This document shows positions 1 through 9,298 of a stretch of 64,000 nt of DNA, piece by piece (position 1 is the stretch's first letter; each line of letters begins with the position of its first letter). Below the pieces are notes generated by a model that saw nothing but the letters and a program-made list of their open reading frames with translations, had not been told where the DNA came from and searched no databases. The stretch is from contig NZ_CP083560.1 in the NCBI RefSeq assembly GCF_025143825.1, positions 744,001 through 808,000 on the forward strand. The letters run 5' to 3'. A program made the position numbers and the translations under genes. This stretch comes from Sulfitobacter sp. S223 (GTDB taxonomy: Bacteria > Pseudomonadota > Alphaproteobacteria > Rhodobacterales > Rhodobacteraceae).

Positions 1-540
1 GAACATTCCGGTCCGCGTTCAGGTTTTGCAGAGCTGTTTGATAACCGTTGGTGCCTATTGGTCCCGCCCGAAGGCAGTGACCCAGAGGCCATCGCACGCT
101 TGCGCAGCTTTTGGGAAGGGCTGGGCGCCAACGTCGAGGAAATGGACGCCGATCATCATGATCTGGTTCTGGCTGTCACGTCCCATGCGCCACACCTGAT
201 CGCTTACACGATGGTTGGCGTAGCAGATGATCTGCGCCGTGTGACCGATGGCGAAGTGATCAAATATTCAGCGGCTGGTTTCCGGGATTTCACCCGTATT
301 GCCGCTTCGGATCCCACCATGTGGCGCGATGTGTTCTTAACCAATAAAGAGGCTACGCTTGAAATTCTGGGCCGGTTCACTGAAGAGCTTTTTGCGCTCC
401 AGCGTGCGATCCGGCAGGGCGATGGTGATCACCTGTTCGACTATTTCACCCGCACACGCGCCATCCGGCGCGGGATCATCGAAGCTGGCCAAGACACGGA
501 CGCGCCCGATTTTGGTCGAAGCCCCGGCCGCAAAACATGA
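1..540 (+). CDS. Prephenate/arogenate dehydrogenase (TyrA/TyrC family), C-terminal part
   Basis: The open frame runs in from the left edge, so the N-terminal NAD-binding half lies outside the window. The 179 visible residues begin with EHSGPRSGFAELF, the substrate-site region of TyrA-family dehydrogenases, and include DHHDLVLAVTSHAPHLIAY, the helical dimerisation domain signature. The enzyme oxidatively decarboxylates prephenate or arogenate in tyrosine biosynthesis; which substrate is preferred cannot be read from this part. A TTG at position 58 is only an internal codon, because the homologous sequence starts at base 1. The stop overlaps the next start as ATGA, so the two genes are probably cotranscribed. 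Confidence 0.88.
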   Translation, partial: EHSGPRSGFAELFDNRWCLLVPPEGSDPEAIARLRSFWEGLGANVEEMDADHHDLVLAVTSHAPHLIAYTMVGVADDLRRVTDGEVIKYSAAGFRDFTRIAASDPTMWRDVFLTNKEATLEILGRFTEELFALQRAIRQGDGDHLFDYFTRTRAIRRGIIEAGQDTDAPDFGRSPGRKT

Positions 541-1298
541 ACAGGCTTGCGGTCTTGCTGTGTGTGATGGCGACGGTGTCTTGTGCGGGGCCGGATAGTT
601 CGGCACGGCCCGAAGCGCGCCCGCAAAGTGCCGCAAGCAACTTCTCCGCTGATGACACGATTGACCGCTCAGCCCAAGAGAATAAGCAGGGCGGCTTTTT
701 TAAATCCTTGCGCCCTGTGTTCCGCTCACCCAAGGCAGCGCAAGAACTGCGGCGCAAGCAAAAGGCGCTGGCTGCAGGGGCGGTCTGTGGCGATCCGGCC
801 ATTCAAGGCGCGGCAGTCGGGCGCGTGCCTGGCCGAGTTTCAGGCTGTGGTTTGGACGACGCAGTAAGCGTTTCGTCAATATCTGGTGTGCGGTTGAGCA
901 TGAAATCCACGATGGACTGCGGCACAGCTCGCGCGCTAAAGACATGGGTAGATGGCAGCGCCATACCTGCGCTTTCAGGCAAAGGCGGCGGTCTGCGTGA
1001 AATCACAGTCGCTGCGCACTATGCCTGCCGTCGACGCAACAACTCTAAAACCGGTAAGATATCCGAACATGGCAAGGGCCGCGCGATCGACATATCGGGT
1101 TTCCGTTTGGCCAACGGAAGCGAGATTACAGTGTTGCGCAACTGGACCTCGGGTAGTAGCGGCAAAGCGCTCCGTCGCATGCACGCCGAAGCGTGCGGAC
1201 CATTCGGCACGGTGCTTGGGCCAAAGGCAAACCGGTTTCACCTTGATCACTTCCACTTTGACACGGCGCGCTACCGGTCGGGAAGTTACTGCCGTTAA
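537..1298 (+). CDS. Extensin-like C-terminal domain protein, exported
   Basis: The 253-residue protein starts with a short hydrophobic leader (residues 1-16) ending in TVSC. This is lipoprotein-like but not a perfect lipobox, so export is likely and lipidation uncertain. Residues from about 110 to the end match the extensin-like C-terminal domain (pfam06904): CGTARALKTW, HYACRRRNN, SEHGKGRAIDISGF and a closing HLDHFHFD motif that resembles the metal site of DD-carboxypeptidase-like folds. The family's biochemical role is not established; a cell-wall function is an inference. The start ATG overlaps the stop of the upstream dehydrogenase gene. The 3' end overlaps the stop of the convergent DUF2125 gene by 4 bp. 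Confidence 0.85.
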   Translation: MNRLAVLLCVMATVSCAGPDSSARPEARPQSAASNFSADDTIDRSAQENKQGGFFKSLRPVFRSPKAAQELRRKQKALAAGAVCGDPAIQGAAVGRVPGRVSGCGLDDAVSVSSISGVRLSMKSTMDCGTARALKTWVDGSAIPALSGKGGGLREITVAAHYACRRRNNSKTGKISEHGKGRAIDISGFRLANGSEITVLRNWTSGSSGKALRRMHAEACGPFGTVLGPKANRFHLDHFHFDTARYRSGSYCR

Positions 1299-2299
1299 CG
1301 AAGTATGAGGCGGGGTGCTGTGCCCAACGAGATGAACCCCATACGCATCCGGCCTTGATCAATCGTAATTTCCATATCCAGACTGTCACGGCTGCCCGAA
1401 AGACCCGACAGTAGCGTCAGACCGCTTTCGATCTGTGGCCGGATTCGCGCGGATAGCGCACCGCTTGTGCTGGCAAGATCAAGCATCTGGCGCCAATTCT
1501 TCGCTTTTAATTTAAGAGTGCCAGAGGCAATGCCACCTGCGGCTACTTGTAAGTCTGCGGTGAGAGATACGTTCAGATCAGCCCAGATGATATCAACTTG
1601 ATCGACCTTGATTGCAGTTGGTTGTGGCCTGCTATCTTCCAGTGCGCTGCGATCCCACGGGCGATCAAAACTGACAGTCATATTGGCAACAAGTGTATCA
1701 AATCGCTCTGGCCAGCTATCTGGCAGGCGCAGGGCGTCACGCATCAACATGCCCGGCGTAAAACCGACGGCATCAAGATCAATGTCATACGTCTGAATAT
1801 CTGCTGTTTGCTGAACGTCGGCGCGCAATGTGTCAATGCGCAGCATATCAGCGGAATCGAGTGTAATTGCGACTGCGCTGCTCGACCCGTGTAGGGAATC
1901 AAGCTGCAAGGCAGGGCCCGGCTGCAACCGAAGTGCGGCAACAGTCCCTTGTGAGTCGAAAGTCAGCTCAGCCTGCGGAGTTGATAAGGTTGCAGGCACA
2001 TCGCCTAACCGCAAAGTCGCGTGGCCGGGCCAGTAGATGGGCGTTGAGAGCGTGAGCAGAGGCACGTGAAGGGCGGCTTGGGTTTCGGGATCGTCCAGAG
2101 TGACGTCTGACATGACCATTGCTATCCGCAGGGGAAAACCCGCCCGTGACATATCACCTGTTTGCGCCTGCCAACCTTCGGTGCGGCGCGCATCGAACCA
2201 AGCGTTCAGGCTGGTTTGCATGCCCGAGGTCGCGATGTACCACCAACCGCTCCATATTACAGCGATAGGGATAAGGATTTTTGCTGCTCTGCGTAACAT
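1295..2299 (-). CDS. DUF2125 family membrane-anchored protein
   Basis: The 334-residue protein has one N-terminal hydrophobic segment (about residues 7-23), which predicts an anchor or signal sequence with a large periplasmic portion. It contains the W-Y-ATSGMQ and MSRAGFPLRI wording of DUF2125 proteins, a family common in Rhodobacterales and other Alphaproteobacteria with no known function. The beta-rich, repetitive sequence is compatible with a long beta-sheet fold, but that is inference. ATG at 2299 is preceded by a GGGGG purine stretch about ten bases away. The gene diverges from the chaC-like gene across a 64-bp gap that must hold both promoters. Confidence 0.8.
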   Translation of the reverse strand: MLRRAAKILIPIAVIWSGWWYIATSGMQTSLNAWFDARRTEGWQAQTGDMSRAGFPLRIAMVMSDVTLDDPETQAALHVPLLTLSTPIYWPGHATLRLGDVPATLSTPQAELTFDSQGTVAALRLQPGPALQLDSLHGSSSAVAITLDSADMLRIDTLRADVQQTADIQTYDIDLDAVGFTPGMLMRDALRLPDSWPERFDTLVANMTVSFDRPWDRSALEDSRPQPTAIKVDQVDIIWADLNVSLTADLQVAAGGIASGTLKLKAKNWRQMLDLASTSGALSARIRPQIESGLTLLSGLSGSRDSLDMEITIDQGRMRMGFISLGTAPRLILR

Positions 2300-2363
2300 G
2301 GGACATGCCCCCTTTTCATCGACGCCTTGATGGGGTTTACCTGCCTCAACACAGGAGAACCAG

Positions 2364-2894
2364 ATGAGTATGTGGGTATTCGGCTATGGCAGTCTGCTTT
2401 GGAATCCAGGGTTCGAGGTCGCGCAAAGCGTCATCGGGACTTTGCCCGATTATGCCCGCTCATTCTGTATGCGCTCGATCCATCATCGCGGAACAGAAGA
2501 GGCGCCAGGCCTTGTGCTGGCACTTGACCAGCAGCTAGGCAAAGCCTGCGAGGGGGTGGCCCTTGAGGTGACAGCGGGGCTGGAGGATCAAACACTGACC
2601 TACCTGCGGGAACGTGAACTTATCTCTTCGGCTTATGTGGAAAAAGAGTTGACGGTGCAACTGGTGGACGGGCGCGAAGTGATCGCAGTGGTCTATGTGA
2701 TTGATGAAACACACGAGCAGTACTGCGGTGATCTTGCGCTAGAAGAACAGGCACAGATCATTGCCCGCGCTATCGGCGGACGTGGTCCAAATACCGAATA
2801 CCTCTACAATACGGCAGAGCATCTGATGTCTGTCGGTTTGCACGACCCGGCGCTGGAGTGGCTGGCAACAAGGGTCCGTGAGATCGCGGTATAA
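2364..2894 (+). CDS. chaC: Glutathione-specific gamma-glutamylcyclotransferase (ChaC-like)
   Basis: The 176-residue protein begins MSMWVFGYGSLLWNPGF, the YGSL substrate-binding loop of the gamma-glutamylcyclotransferase fold. YLRERELIS near residue 95 supplies the candidate catalytic glutamate, and GGRGPNTEYLYNT in the C-terminal part is also typical of ChaC. The expected reaction is cleavage of glutathione to 5-oxoproline and Cys-Gly in the cytosol. AGGAG lies six bases before the ATG, which fixes the start. No calcium/proton antiporter gene (chaA) is adjacent, so the E. coli gene name reflects only the family. Confidence 0.9.
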   Translation: MSMWVFGYGSLLWNPGFEVAQSVIGTLPDYARSFCMRSIHHRGTEEAPGLVLALDQQLGKACEGVALEVTAGLEDQTLTYLRERELISSAYVEKELTVQLVDGREVIAVVYVIDETHEQYCGDLALEEQAQIIARAIGGRGPNTEYLYNTAEHLMSVGLHDPALEWLATRVREIAV

Positions 2895-2962
2895 ACCCTT
2901 TGGTTTGATAGAATTTCAGGCTAAGCTGTAGGGACAAACAATAAGGTCAGGAGCAGGGGCGC

Positions 2963-4180
2963 ATGGCGCAACCAGACCGCGAGGCAAAACCGCAATTCTC
3001 TCAGCCTGTGCGTCAGATCACTCTGATGTTGCTGGTTCTTGGCCTGTCAGGGTTTGGCATCTTCGTGGCGCTGCCGCGGGTGCTGCCGGTGTTTCAGGCG
3101 AACCCCTATCTGAACGGATTTATCCTGTTCGTCTTCCTGATCGGCGTTGTGGCCTGCTTTTATCAGGTATTGCAACTGATCGGCTCAGTCAGGTGGATCG
3201 AGAATTTCGCCTCTGACAACGATACGCCCAGCGACGCGCCGCCGCAAATGTTGGCGCCGTTGGCTGCCTTGTTGCGCACACGTGGTCCGCGCATGCAAGT
3301 GAGCGCATCTTCAACCCGCTCGATCCTTGATTCTGTCGCAACCCGTATAGATGAAGCACGCGAGATCACGCGTTACATCGTCAATACACTGATTTTCCTG
3401 GGCCTTCTGGGTACTTTCTATGGTCTGGCGACAACAGTCCCTGCGATCGTGGACACCATCCGCAGCCTTGCACCGCAGGCCGGTGAGTCGAGCACTGATG
3501 TGTTCAGCCGCTTGATGACAGGTCTTGAATCGCAACTTGCCGGTATGGGGGTGGCTTTTGCGTCATCGCTGCTAGGACTTGCAGGCTCGCTTATTGTTGG
3601 CTTGCTAGAGCTTTTTGCGGGTCACGGGCAAAACCGCTTTTACCAAGAACTTGAAGACTGGCTCAGCTCGATCACGCGGGTCGGGTTTGCATCAGGGGAT
3701 GATAGTTCGCCGGAACAAGCCATCATGGCGGGTATGGTCGACCACATGGCCGAGCAAATGGAAAGCATGCAAGACATGTTCAGCCGCTCCGAAGCGGGCC
3801 GTGCTGAGGTCGAATTGCAGTTGGGCAGTCTGGCCACGGCGATTGAACGAATGGCCGTGCAGTTGGGTGATCAGGGCGGATCTTCGGATGCACTTGACCG
3901 GATTGCGGATGGTCAGGAACGGATGATTGCCGCACTGGAGAGTCGGCCTGATGCGGCGCCGGAATCCCACGGACCTGACGCTGAAAGCCGGATGCGGCTA
4001 CGCTCGATCGATGTTCAAATGCTGCGTATCCTTGAAGAAATTTCGGCGGGTCGGCAGGAAACCATGGCGGACTTGCGCCAAGAGCTGTCCTATCTGACGA
4101 AAGCCTTGTCTTCCCCGCGCAGCAGCACCGAACCGCGCCGCATGCGCGAGCCGATTAAACCCGACGACGGAGACCGCTAG
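2963..4180 (+). CDS. MotA/TolQ/ExbB-like proton-channel protein
   Basis: The 405-residue inner-membrane protein has hydrophobic segments near residues 18-42 and 52-75. A second pair follows near 137-160 (YIVNTLIFLGLLGTFYGLA) and 190-220, matching the conserved MotA/TolQ/ExbB channel core. The last 150 residues are charged, Gln/Glu-rich and probably helical, a long cytoplasmic tail absent from short ExbB proteins. It is followed after two bases by a gene for an OmpA-type partner, giving a MotA+MotB-like layout. The likely role is a proton-driven stator coupled to peptidoglycan; what it drives is unknown. AGGAG precedes the ATG. Confidence 0.82.
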   Translation: MAQPDREAKPQFSQPVRQITLMLLVLGLSGFGIFVALPRVLPVFQANPYLNGFILFVFLIGVVACFYQVLQLIGSVRWIENFASDNDTPSDAPPQMLAPLAALLRTRGPRMQVSASSTRSILDSVATRIDEAREITRYIVNTLIFLGLLGTFYGLATTVPAIVDTIRSLAPQAGESSTDVFSRLMTGLESQLAGMGVAFASSLLGLAGSLIVGLLELFAGHGQNRFYQELEDWLSSITRVGFASGDDSSPEQAIMAGMVDHMAEQMESMQDMFSRSEAGRAEVELQLGSLATAIERMAVQLGDQGGSSDALDRIADGQERMIAALESRPDAAPESHGPDAESRMRLRSIDVQMLRILEEISAGRQETMADLRQELSYLTKALSSPRSSTEPRRMREPIKPDDGDR

Positions 4181-4182
4181 CC

Positions 4183-6018
4183 ATGGCGCTGTCGCGACGC
4201 ACCGGCGCGCGGTTTCAGGCGTCTATCTGGCCCGGATTTGTAGACGCGATGACCGGCCTTTTGCTGGTGCTGATGTTCGTGTTGACGATCTTTATGGTGG
4301 TGCAGTTTGTACTTACAGAGCAGATCTCCGGTCAGGAAACCGAACTGGACGAACTATCCTCCGAGGTAGCAGCGCTGGCGCAAGCACTCGGGCTTGAACG
4401 ACGATCCAATACTGATCTGGAGGCGCGTGTGGGGGCGTTGCGGTCTTCTTTGACGGACGCGCAAACGCGGGCGGCGCAGCAAGACACGCTTATTGCCAGC
4501 TTGCAGTCAGAACGTGCTGCACAAGCGGAGGCGTTGAGCAATGCCCAAACGCGCCTGACCAGTTTCGAGGCGCAAGTGGCGGCCCTGATTTCGGACCGCG
4601 ATACAGCTCTTGGGCAAGTGTCAGAGCTGGAAGCCCGTGAGGCTACTTTGCTGAGTGAGCAGGAGGCGCTGAACCTTGCCCTTGCGGCAAGCCGTTCAGA
4701 AGTAGATGCACAGGAAGAAGCCGCGCGATTGGCTGCCGCGCGCCGAGAAGCGCTTGAGGCGTTGATGGCCGATCTGCGCGCCCGCAATGCTGATGCACAA
4801 AACGAGGTGGCTGCACTCAGCTCCGAGGTGACTGCGGCCCAAGAAGCACTCAGCGCGCAGGAAGCGGAAAAGCTGGCTGAAGCTGCCGCCGCAGAGGCCT
4901 TGCGCAAGCGGTTGGAGAATGCAGACACGGAGCTGACTGCGATGACGCTCTCGCTTGAGGCGCAGCGCAAGCGGGCGGAAGAGACACTGACGTTGTTGGC
5001 CGCTGCGCGGGCAGCCGAAGAGGAGCTGGACCTGCGACTGACCGCCGCTTTGGGTGATGCAGAAGATACGCAGACAGCGCTTGAAGTGAGCCTGCAAGAG
5101 GCGCAGGCGCGAATTGCCGCGCTGGAATCGCAGCTTGGAACAACTGAGGCCGAAACCGGCACACAGATTGAAGATTTGCGTACGCGGCTGGCAGCAGCCT
5201 TAGCGGCAAAGCTAGCTGCGCAAGGGGCGGTCTCTGACACCCAAAGTGAAGCGGAGCGGCGCGCAGCACTGCTGGCCCAAGCCGAGGCGCAGCTCGCGCA
5301 GGAGCAGGAAACTTCAGCCGCTGCGCAACGCCAGACAGAACTGTTGAACCAGCAGGTCGCTGCCTTGCGCGCGCAGCTAAGCAACCTTCAAGGGCTGCTG
5401 GATACTGCAATCGCAGAGGACACTGCACGAGAGGTCGAGCTTCAATCACTGGGTAGCCAGTTGAACACCGCATTGGCGCGGGTCGCCGCAGAAGAGAGGC
5501 GCCGAGCCGAGCTTGAGGCCGCAGAGCGCGCGCGCCTTGAGGAGGAGACAAAGAACCTTGAACAATACCGGTCCGAGTTCTTTGGCCGTTTGCGGAGCGT
5601 TCTGGGCGCGCAGGAAGGCGTCCGGATTGAAGGGGACCGCTTTGTCTTTAGCTCCGAAGTTCTGTTCCCGCCGGGTGGCGCTGAGCTGTCCGGCGAAGGT
5701 ACGCGCGAGATCGCGAAAGTTGCGGATATCCTGCGCAACGTGGCTGCCGATATCCCGGACGAAATCGACTGGGTTATTCGCGTGGATGGGCATACGGACA
5801 ATGAGCCGCTGTCCGGTTTCGGGGAATTTGCCGATAACTGGGAGCTTAGTCAGGCGCGGGCGCTGTCGGTTGTGAAATATATGGCGAATTTTCTGGGTAT
5901 TCCGCCTGATCGGCTTTCGGCCAATGGATTCGGACAATACCAGCCGGTGGACACCGATGACACTGACGAAGCGCGCGCGCGCAACCGTCGCATCGAGCTG
6001 AAGTTTACTGAAAAATAG
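4183..6018 (+). CDS. OmpA/MotB-like peptidoglycan-binding protein with a very long coiled coil
   Basis: The 611-residue protein has a short cytoplasmic start and one transmembrane helix at about residues 15-48. Asp21 in WPGFVDAMTG sits where MotB-type stators carry the proton-binding aspartate. Residues about 50-460 are an Ala/Glu/Gln-rich coiled coil. Residues about 480-610 form an OmpA-like domain with VDGHTDN, ELSQARALSVVKYM and NRRIEL, which bind diaminopimelate peptidoglycan. It starts two bases after the channel gene and is surely cotranscribed. The pair could be a cell-envelope stator; it is not a flagellar MotB by context, since no flagellar gene is near. Its GC-rich coil creates long false reading frames on the other strand. 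Confidence 0.85.
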   Translation: MALSRRTGARFQASIWPGFVDAMTGLLLVLMFVLTIFMVVQFVLTEQISGQETELDELSSEVAALAQALGLERRSNTDLEARVGALRSSLTDAQTRAAQQDTLIASLQSERAAQAEALSNAQTRLTSFEAQVAALISDRDTALGQVSELEAREATLLSEQEALNLALAASRSEVDAQEEAARLAAARREALEALMADLRARNADAQNEVAALSSEVTAAQEALSAQEAEKLAEAAAAEALRKRLENADTELTAMTLSLEAQRKRAEETLTLLAAARAAEEELDLRLTAALGDAEDTQTALEVSLQEAQARIAALESQLGTTEAETGTQIEDLRTRLAAALAAKLAAQGAVSDTQSEAERRAALLAQAEAQLAQEQETSAAAQRQTELLNQQVAALRAQLSNLQGLLDTAIAEDTAREVELQSLGSQLNTALARVAAEERRRAELEAAERARLEEETKNLEQYRSEFFGRLRSVLGAQEGVRIEGDRFVFSSEVLFPPGGAELSGEGTREIAKVADILRNVAADIPDEIDWVIRVDGHTDNEPLSGFGEFADNWELSQARALSVVKYMANFLGIPPDRLSANGFGQYQPVDTDDTDEARARNRRIELKFTEK

Positions 6019-6020
6019 GG

Positions 6021-6977
6021 CTAGGGCAGGGAAAGAGACAGGCTTTGGCTGTCGATAATCTGATCCTGTCGTAGCAGGGTTGCAGTTCCTGTGTAATCGC
6101 CTTTGGGCCAGTTTTTTCTACCACGTTTCTTGCCAATTGCGCGGAAAGACTGCGCTTGCGACCGCTCCAGCTGAATGTCTTTTTTAATCACGGTTTCGTC
6201 GGGACCCTCAAGCACCAGATGGATAACGTCGCCTTTTTGTGTCCCGAACAGAAACGCGTAAATTACCAAGGCGTCACTGCTCTCATCGGGACCCATGACT
6301 GTATTGGCGCGAATGTCTGAAAAATCCGGGACCGCACCGCTGGTGCCAATGTTAACGATCCCGCCTGCGCGGTAGGGGGGCAGGTCTGTCCAGAGTGTAT
6401 CGGTTTCCACCGCGCCGCAGGTGATGGTGCCGTCGGGATCAAATGGGTCGATTACCGCGCCCTTGTGCCGGACCGACAAGTGGACATGTGGGAATTCTGC
6501 CCGTCCGGACATACCAACCTCCCCCAGCACATCCCCTTTCTGTACTGTCTGACCGCGCACAACGGTGACCGATCCCTGGCGTAGGTGGCAATATTGCGTT
6601 TCCCATCCATCTGGGTGGCGCAGCACGACCCCGTTCCCGCATTCGCGCCCCTTCAGGGCGGCTGCGCGGTCGCGGCTAAAACGAACGTCTTCTATCCCGT
6701 CGCGCAAACCTGCAACAACGCCGGTCGCCGAGGCCAGCACATCGACGCCGTCATCAATCATATCATAGCTTGGTAAAGCGAAATCAGTCCCCTTGTGGCC
6801 GTCATAGCTGAGGCCAGAGCAGGCAAAATCCGACGCGCCTTTGGACGGGTCGTGGTCCACGTATTGCTGGATGTAACAGGGACCGTTTAGATCACAATCA
6901 ATGGGGGATGAAAGTGATAACTCTCCCGCCGTGGCTGGCACGGCGAGAGAGAGAAGGGTCAAAAGACCGGATCGCAT
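6021..6977 (-). CDS. M23-family (LytM-like) metallopeptidase, secreted
   Basis: The 318-residue protein has a signal peptide (about residues 1-17, ending in ATAG). A LytM/M23 domain follows, with HKGTDFALP (first His and Asp zinc ligands) and HVHLSVRHKG (the HxH motif). Such enzymes cut peptidoglycan peptide cross-links in the periplasm, or act as catalytically active amidase regulators. All visible zinc ligands are present, so it is probably active. The start codon overlaps the clpA stop as TAATG, suggesting coupled translation. A C-terminal region of about 110 residues after the peptidase domain has no obvious family. The gene ends two bases from the convergent OmpA-like gene. Confidence 0.88.
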   Translation of the reverse strand: MRSGLLTLLSLAVPATAGELSLSSPIDCDLNGPCYIQQYVDHDPSKGASDFACSGLSYDGHKGTDFALPSYDMIDDGVDVLASATGVVAGLRDGIEDVRFSRDRAAALKGRECGNGVVLRHPDGWETQYCHLRQGSVTVVRGQTVQKGDVLGEVGMSGRAEFPHVHLSVRHKGAVIDPFDPDGTITCGAVETDTLWTDLPPYRAGGIVNIGTSGAVPDFSDIRANTVMGPDESSDALVIYAFLFGTQKGDVIHLVLEGPDETVIKKDIQLERSQAQSFRAIGKKRGRKNWPKGDYTGTATLLRQDQIIDSQSLSLSLP

Positions 6978-9298
6978 TACTCTGCTGTTAGCAATGGTGG
7001 CTTGTTCCCGGTCAGGCGCGGGCTGTCTGGCCCGTCCACCTGGATATCAAGCTCACCTTTCTTAACGCCGATCTTGACTACGCCGCCTTTGGCCAGCTTG
7101 CCAAAGAGCAACTCTTCAGCCAGTGGCTTTTTGATGTATTCCTGGATGACGCGACCCAGAGGGCGCGCACCCATTTTATCATCATAGCCTTTGTCAGCGA
7201 GCCATTCTGCTGCTTGCTTGCTCAGTTCAATGGTCACGTTGCGATCCATCAACTGGGCTTCAAGCTGGAGTACGAACTTCTCGACAACCCGCAGGATGGT
7301 TTCTTTCGGCAATGCCCCGAAGGAAATCACTGCATCAAGACGGTTGCGGAATTCCGGTGTGAACGTCCGCTCAATCGCTGCGGTGTCCTCTCCGGTGCGG
7401 CGGTCACGGCCAAAACCAATCGCCTCTTTCGCCTGCTCGGATGCGCCGGCGTTAGAAGTCATGATCAATACCACATTGCGGAAATCCACTGTGCGGCCAT
7501 TGTGATCGGTCAGTTTGCCGTGATCCATCACCTGCAACAGGATGTTGTAGACGTCAGGATGCGCCTTTTCCATCTCGTCGAGCAACAGGACGCAATGCGG
7601 ATCCTGATCAACACCATCGGTCAACATACCACCCTGATCGAAACCGACATAGCCGGGAGGGGCACCGATCAGGCGGCTGACAGCGTGTTTCTCCATATAT
7701 TCCGACATGTCGAAGCGAAGGAGTTTCACACCCAGTACGTCCGCAAGCTGCTTCGCGACTTCGGTTTTACCCACACCTGTCGGCCCTGCGAACAGGTAGT
7801 TACCGATCGGCTTTTCGGGCTCACGCAGGCCGGCACGCGCCAGTTTGATCGCCGAAGACAGCGCCTCAATGGCGTTATCCTGACCGAACACAACGCGTTT
7901 GAGCGAGGTTTCGAGATCCTTCAGAACAACAACGTCGTCCTTTGAGACGTTCTTTGGCGGGATGCGCGCAATTTTCGCAACAACGGCCTCGATTTCTTTT
8001 GTACCGATTGTCTTCCGGCGTTTGGACGCTGCAACCAGATGCTGGGCTGCGCCTGCCTCGTCGATAACGTCGATCGCACTGTCTGGCAGTTTGCGGTCAT
8101 TGATATAGCGATGTGCAAGCTCAACCGAAGTCTTGATTGCGTCGGCCGTGTATTTGACGCTGTGATGATCCTCAAAGTACGGTTTGATACCTTTGAGAAT
8201 TTTCTGTGCATCTTCTACCGAAGGCTCGTTCACGTCGATCTTCTGGAACCGGCGTGCAAGCGCGCGATCCTTTTCAAAGTGCTGACGGAACTCTTTGTAT
8301 GTGGTTGAGCCCATGGTCCGCAATTTGCCACCAGCCAGCGCAGGTTTCAGCAGGTTTGAGGCATCCATCGCCCCACCAGACGTGGCGCCTGCACCGATAA
8401 CGGTGTGAATTTCATCAATGAACAGAACTGCATCGTCGTGATCTTCAAGCTCGGTCACAACAGCTTTCAGCCGTTCTTCGAAATCACCGCGGTAACGTGT
8501 ACCAGCAAGCAGTGCGCCCATGTCGAGCGAGAAGATCGTTGTGTTTGCCAATACTTCAGGTGTTTCACCTGCAACGATCTTACGAGCAAGACCTTCAGCG
8601 ATCGCTGTTTTGCCAACACCGGGATCACCCACCAGCAGCGGGTTGTTCTTCCGGCGGCGGCACAGCACCTGAATACAGCGTTCTACTTCGCTATCGCGCC
8701 CGATCAGGGGATCGACATCGCCATCGCGAGATTTCTTATTCAGATCCACGCAATATTTCGCGAGCGCGGATTCTTTTTTGTCACCGTCTGTTACGCCTTG
8801 AGCTTCTTCTTCGTGCTCCGGCGCGCCGGCAACAGGACGTTCCTCGCCGTAGGCAGGGTCTTTTGCAACGCCATGCGCAATGAAATTAACCGCATCATAG
8901 CGGGTCATATCCTGCTCTTGGAGGAAGTAGGCGGCATTGCTTTCACGCTCTGCGAAAATGGCGACAAGCACGTTTGCGCCGGTCACCTCGGTGCGGCCTG
9001 ACGACTGCACGTGAATGGCCGCGCGCTGGATAACGCGCTGGAAGGCTGCCGTTGGTACGGCTTCCGACCCCTCGACATCAGTGATCAAATTGCTGAGGTC
9101 TTCGTCGATGAATTCGACAAGGGTATCGCGCAGCTCTTCTACATCGACAGAGCAGGCTTTCATGACCTGAAGTGCATCAGGCTCGTCTACCAGCGAAAGC
9201 AGCAGATGCTCCAGCGTGGCGAATTCGTGGCGGCGTGCATTCGCGAGCGCAAGGGCTGCGTGAATGGACTGCTCAAGAGTGGTCGAGAATGAAGGCAC
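6977..9298 (-). CDS. clpA: ATP-dependent Clp protease ATP-binding subunit ClpA
   Basis: ClpA is the AAA+ unfoldase that feeds substrates, including N-degron proteins delivered by ClpS, to ClpP. The protein has the double Clp N-terminal repeat (residues 1-145) and a first AAA+ module with Walker A GDPGVGKT at 224-231. The second module has GPTGVGKT near residue 505 and ends in a ClpB-type D2 small domain. I place the start at a GTG at 9298, giving 773 residues beginning PSFSTTLEQS. AGGAG lies seven bases upstream and the family begins there; a longer in-frame ATG at 9364 has no such support. No clpS gene is immediately upstream. Confidence 0.95.
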   Translation of the reverse strand: MPSFSTTLEQSIHAALALANARRHEFATLEHLLLSLVDEPDALQVMKACSVDVEELRDTLVEFIDEDLSNLITDVEGSEAVPTAAFQRVIQRAAIHVQSSGRTEVTGANVLVAIFAERESNAAYFLQEQDMTRYDAVNFIAHGVAKDPAYGEERPVAGAPEHEEEAQGVTDGDKKESALAKYCVDLNKKSRDGDVDPLIGRDSEVERCIQVLCRRRKNNPLLVGDPGVGKTAIAEGLARKIVAGETPEVLANTTIFSLDMGALLAGTRYRGDFEERLKAVVTELEDHDDAVLFIDEIHTVIGAGATSGGAMDASNLLKPALAGGKLRTMGSTTYKEFRQHFEKDRALARRFQKIDVNEPSVEDAQKILKGIKPYFEDHHSVKYTADAIKTSVELAHRYINDRKLPDSAIDVIDEAGAAQHLVAASKRRKTIGTKEIEAVVAKIARIPPKNVSKDDVVVLKDLETSLKRVVFGQDNAIEALSSAIKLARAGLREPEKPIGNYLFAGPTGVGKTEVAKQLADVLGVKLLRFDMSEYMEKHAVSRLIGAPPGYVGFDQGGMLTDGVDQDPHCVLLLDEMEKAHPDVYNILLQVMDHGKLTDHNGRTVDFRNVVLIMTSNAGASEQAKEAIGFGRDRRTGEDTAAIERTFTPEFRNRLDAVISFGALPKETILRVVEKFVLQLEAQLMDRNVTIELSKQAAEWLADKGYDDKMGARPLGRVIQEYIKKPLAEELLFGKLAKGGVVKIGVKKGELDIQVDGPDSPRLTGNKPPLLTAE

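Noticed and set aside
4332..5384. 350-codon Ser/Ala/Cys-rich minus-strand frame across the OmpA-like gene
   Set aside because: Its composition is the complement of the Ala/Glu/Gln coiled-coil codons; not a real protein.
2963..6018. Zorya-type defence (ZorAB)
   Set aside because: The channel plus OmpA layout is similar, but no ZorC, ZorD or ZorE gene is nearby and the neighbours are core genes.
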